DNA from: Candidatus Gastranaerophilales bacterium
GTDB lineage: Bacteria > Cyanobacteriota > Vampirovibrionia > Gastranaerophilales > Gastranaerophilaceae
DNA length: 42,775 bases
NCBI GenBank assembly: GCA_944326535.1
Contig: CALVEJ010000009.1
Span: 1-42,775 of the forward strand
Direction: 5' to 3'
The position numbers and the translations under genes were made by a program. The notes beneath the pieces were generated by a model. It searched no databases. It was not told where the DNA came from and saw only the letters and a list, made by a program, of their open reading frames with translations. Of this stretch, positions 41,902 through 42,775 are shown one piece after another (position 1 is the stretch's first letter; the number at the start of each line of letters is the position of its first letter).

Positions 41902-42716
41902 TGAACATGACTGCTTCAAATACGATATTAAGAGAAACAACAGTTTCATCAAAGGGTCTTATGACCGGTATAGATTCTACAGCGAGGCTTGTTCCTTCCG
42001 ATAAAAAGGGAATTAGGTTTCATATTGGAGACAATGTAGTCGAAGCACATGTTGATAATGTTATTTCAACAGAACACTGTACCGTAATAGGGAATGAAAC
42101 AGCGAAGGTAATGTTAATTGAACACTTTATGGCAGCCTGCGCAATATGCCATATTGAAGCTATTGATGTATACCTCTCTCATTTTGAACTTCCTATTTTG
42201 GGCGGAGGTTCCGCAGAATGGGTTGAAATATTTAAAGAAGCTGGCAATACAGCAAATGAGACTTATGTTCTTACGGAACCTGTTTCGTACTTTAACGGAA
42301 AAACACATTTGATTGTTGTACCATCAGATGAATTTAAGGTAACTTACAGCGTAAACTTTAATCATCCGGAACTCAATCACAGATGGGTTTCTCTTGATAA
42401 AGAAAAAATGAATGAGATTATTGAAGCAAGAACTTTCGGATATTTGAAGGAATTAGAAATGCTTCAGGCTGCCGGTTATGCACGTGGTGTAAGCATTGAG
42501 AACACAGTGGGTATGACAGAAACAGGATACACTACAGAACTAAAAAGTGATTTTGAACCGGCAAAACATAAAATTCTGGATTTAATAGGTGACTTTTATC
42601 TTACGGGATTTAACCCTCTGGACTTAAAAGCGGAGGTTATTGTAAAAGAAGCAGGTCATGCTGTCCATGTAAAAGTCGCAAAAATGCTAAAAGATAAAAT
42701 AAAAAAGGAGATATAG
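41901..42716 (+). CDS. lpxC: UDP-3-O-acyl-N-acetylglucosamine deacetylase
   Basis: The committed zinc-dependent step of lipid A synthesis. 271 residues, slightly shorter than the ~305 of E. coli LpxC. Zinc ligands correspond to H75 (VMLIEHFMAAC), H223 and D227 (PAKHKILDLIGD). Other family blocks are STEHCTVIG, FELPILGGGSAEWVE and EARTFGYLKE. The usual DGSA after the P-I segment is GGSA here. It is coupled to lpxD (one-base overlap) and to fabZ (adjacent stop and start). It is direct evidence for an LPS-type outer membrane. Confidence 0.95.
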   Translation: MNMTASNTILRETTVSSKGLMTGIDSTARLVPSDKKGIRFHIGDNVVEAHVDNVISTEHCTVIGNETAKVMLIEHFMAACAICHIEAIDVYLSHFELPILGGGSAEWVEIFKEAGNTANETYVLTEPVSYFNGKTHLIVVPSDEFKVTYSVNFNHPELNHRWVSLDKEKMNEIIEARTFGYLKELEMLQAAGYARGVSIENTVGMTETGYTTELKSDFEPAKHKILDLIGDFYLTGFNPLDLKAEVIVKEAGHAVHVKVAKMLKDKIKKEI

Positions 42717-42775
42717 ATGGAAAACGAAGTTAATACAGAACAAACAATGCAGTTTGATGTAATGCAAATCATGGA
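42717..42775 (+). CDS. fabZ: 3-hydroxyacyl-ACP dehydratase FabZ (start only)
   Basis: Only 19 codons are in the window. After a short leader (MENEVNTEQT) the sequence MQFDVMQIM matches the FabZ opening that normally precedes the LPHRYPFL block. AAAGGAG lies before the ATG, and the lpxC stop is immediately upstream. lpxC-fabZ adjacency is standard, so the call is reasonable although the active site is outside the window. Confidence 0.75.
   Translation, partial: MENEVNTEQTMQFDVMQIM

Noticed and set aside
1-42775. rRNA, tRNA, CRISPR, transposase or prophage genes
   Set aside because: The intergenic regions were read for these and nothing resembling a cloverleaf, repeat-spacer array or transposase motif was found.

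Overview
The window is AT-rich chromosomal DNA with dense, short-spaced operons and no rRNA, tRNA, CRISPR, phage or insertion-sequence signature that I could find. It looks like a non-photosynthetic relative of cyanobacteria, most likely a gut-type Vampirovibrionia/Melainabacteria (Gastranaerophilales). The arguments are: lipid A genes lpxD-lpxC-fabZ (an LPS-type outer membrane); a cyanobacterial-type LdpA iron-sulfur protein and an RNase E/G with a long disordered tail; an anaerobe-like redox kit (ETF pair, Thermotoga-type single-cluster ferredoxin, GlcD-like flavoprotein); no photosynthesis genes; and several protein families (MGMAxSQ family, a 461-residue membrane protein) that I associate with that lineage only from memory. 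The taxonomic call is inference.

Layout. 1-671: secreted NTF2-like protein, truncated by the window edge, divergent from coaX. 1.6-7.0 kb: a minus-strand operon (hypothetical - TIGR03960-type radical SAM - RNase E/G - small membrane protein). 7.1-8.7 kb: two minus-strand genes sharing an N-terminal peptide. 8.9-13.1 kb: NAD synthesis genes nadB-nadC in one tight operon with etfB-etfA. 13.1-18.4 kb: an orphan NarL-type response regulator, a divergent MnmC-like methyltransferase plus FAD oxidoreductase operon, and a convergent operon of an LdpA-like protein plus a DRE-TIM aldolase-like enzyme. A ~30-bp motif occurs five times here and I saw it nowhere else in the window. 18.5-21.4 kb: ribE-ribBA-GNAT. 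21.4-24.4 kb: 461-residue membrane protein with a 26-codon ORF ahead of it, a 412-base stretch with hairpins, and ilvC. 24.6-28.8 kb: the most novel-looking block, with three members of a family that has conserved ends and a variable middle, a glycine-rich hydrophobic protein and two small proteins, ending convergently on an HtrA-like protease without PDZ. 29.7-39.3 kb: a long plus-strand run (glcD-like, cutA, metallopeptidase, Mce protein, upp, pgeF, SEC-C protein, type-4 UDG, tyrS, cysK, cysE). 39.4-42.8 kb: ferredoxin, nth, a small hypothetical, and lpxD-lpxC-fabZ.

How genes cooperate. nadB/nadC supply quinolinate-derived NAD and sit with an ETF that could take electrons from a flavoenzyme (NadB or the GlcD-like protein). 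ribE/ribBA feed the flavin pool used by many of these enzymes. cysE/cysK make cysteine for the many Fe-S proteins. lpxD/lpxC/fabZ, the Mce protein and PgeF serve the envelope. Four genes (methyltransferase, ribE, Mce, nth) have a -10-like hexamer ending exactly 6 nt before the ATG and no Shine-Dalgarno sequence, which suggests leaderless transcripts; most others have clear GGAG-type ribosome sites. I corrected many starts to the codon supported by a ribosome site and family alignment.
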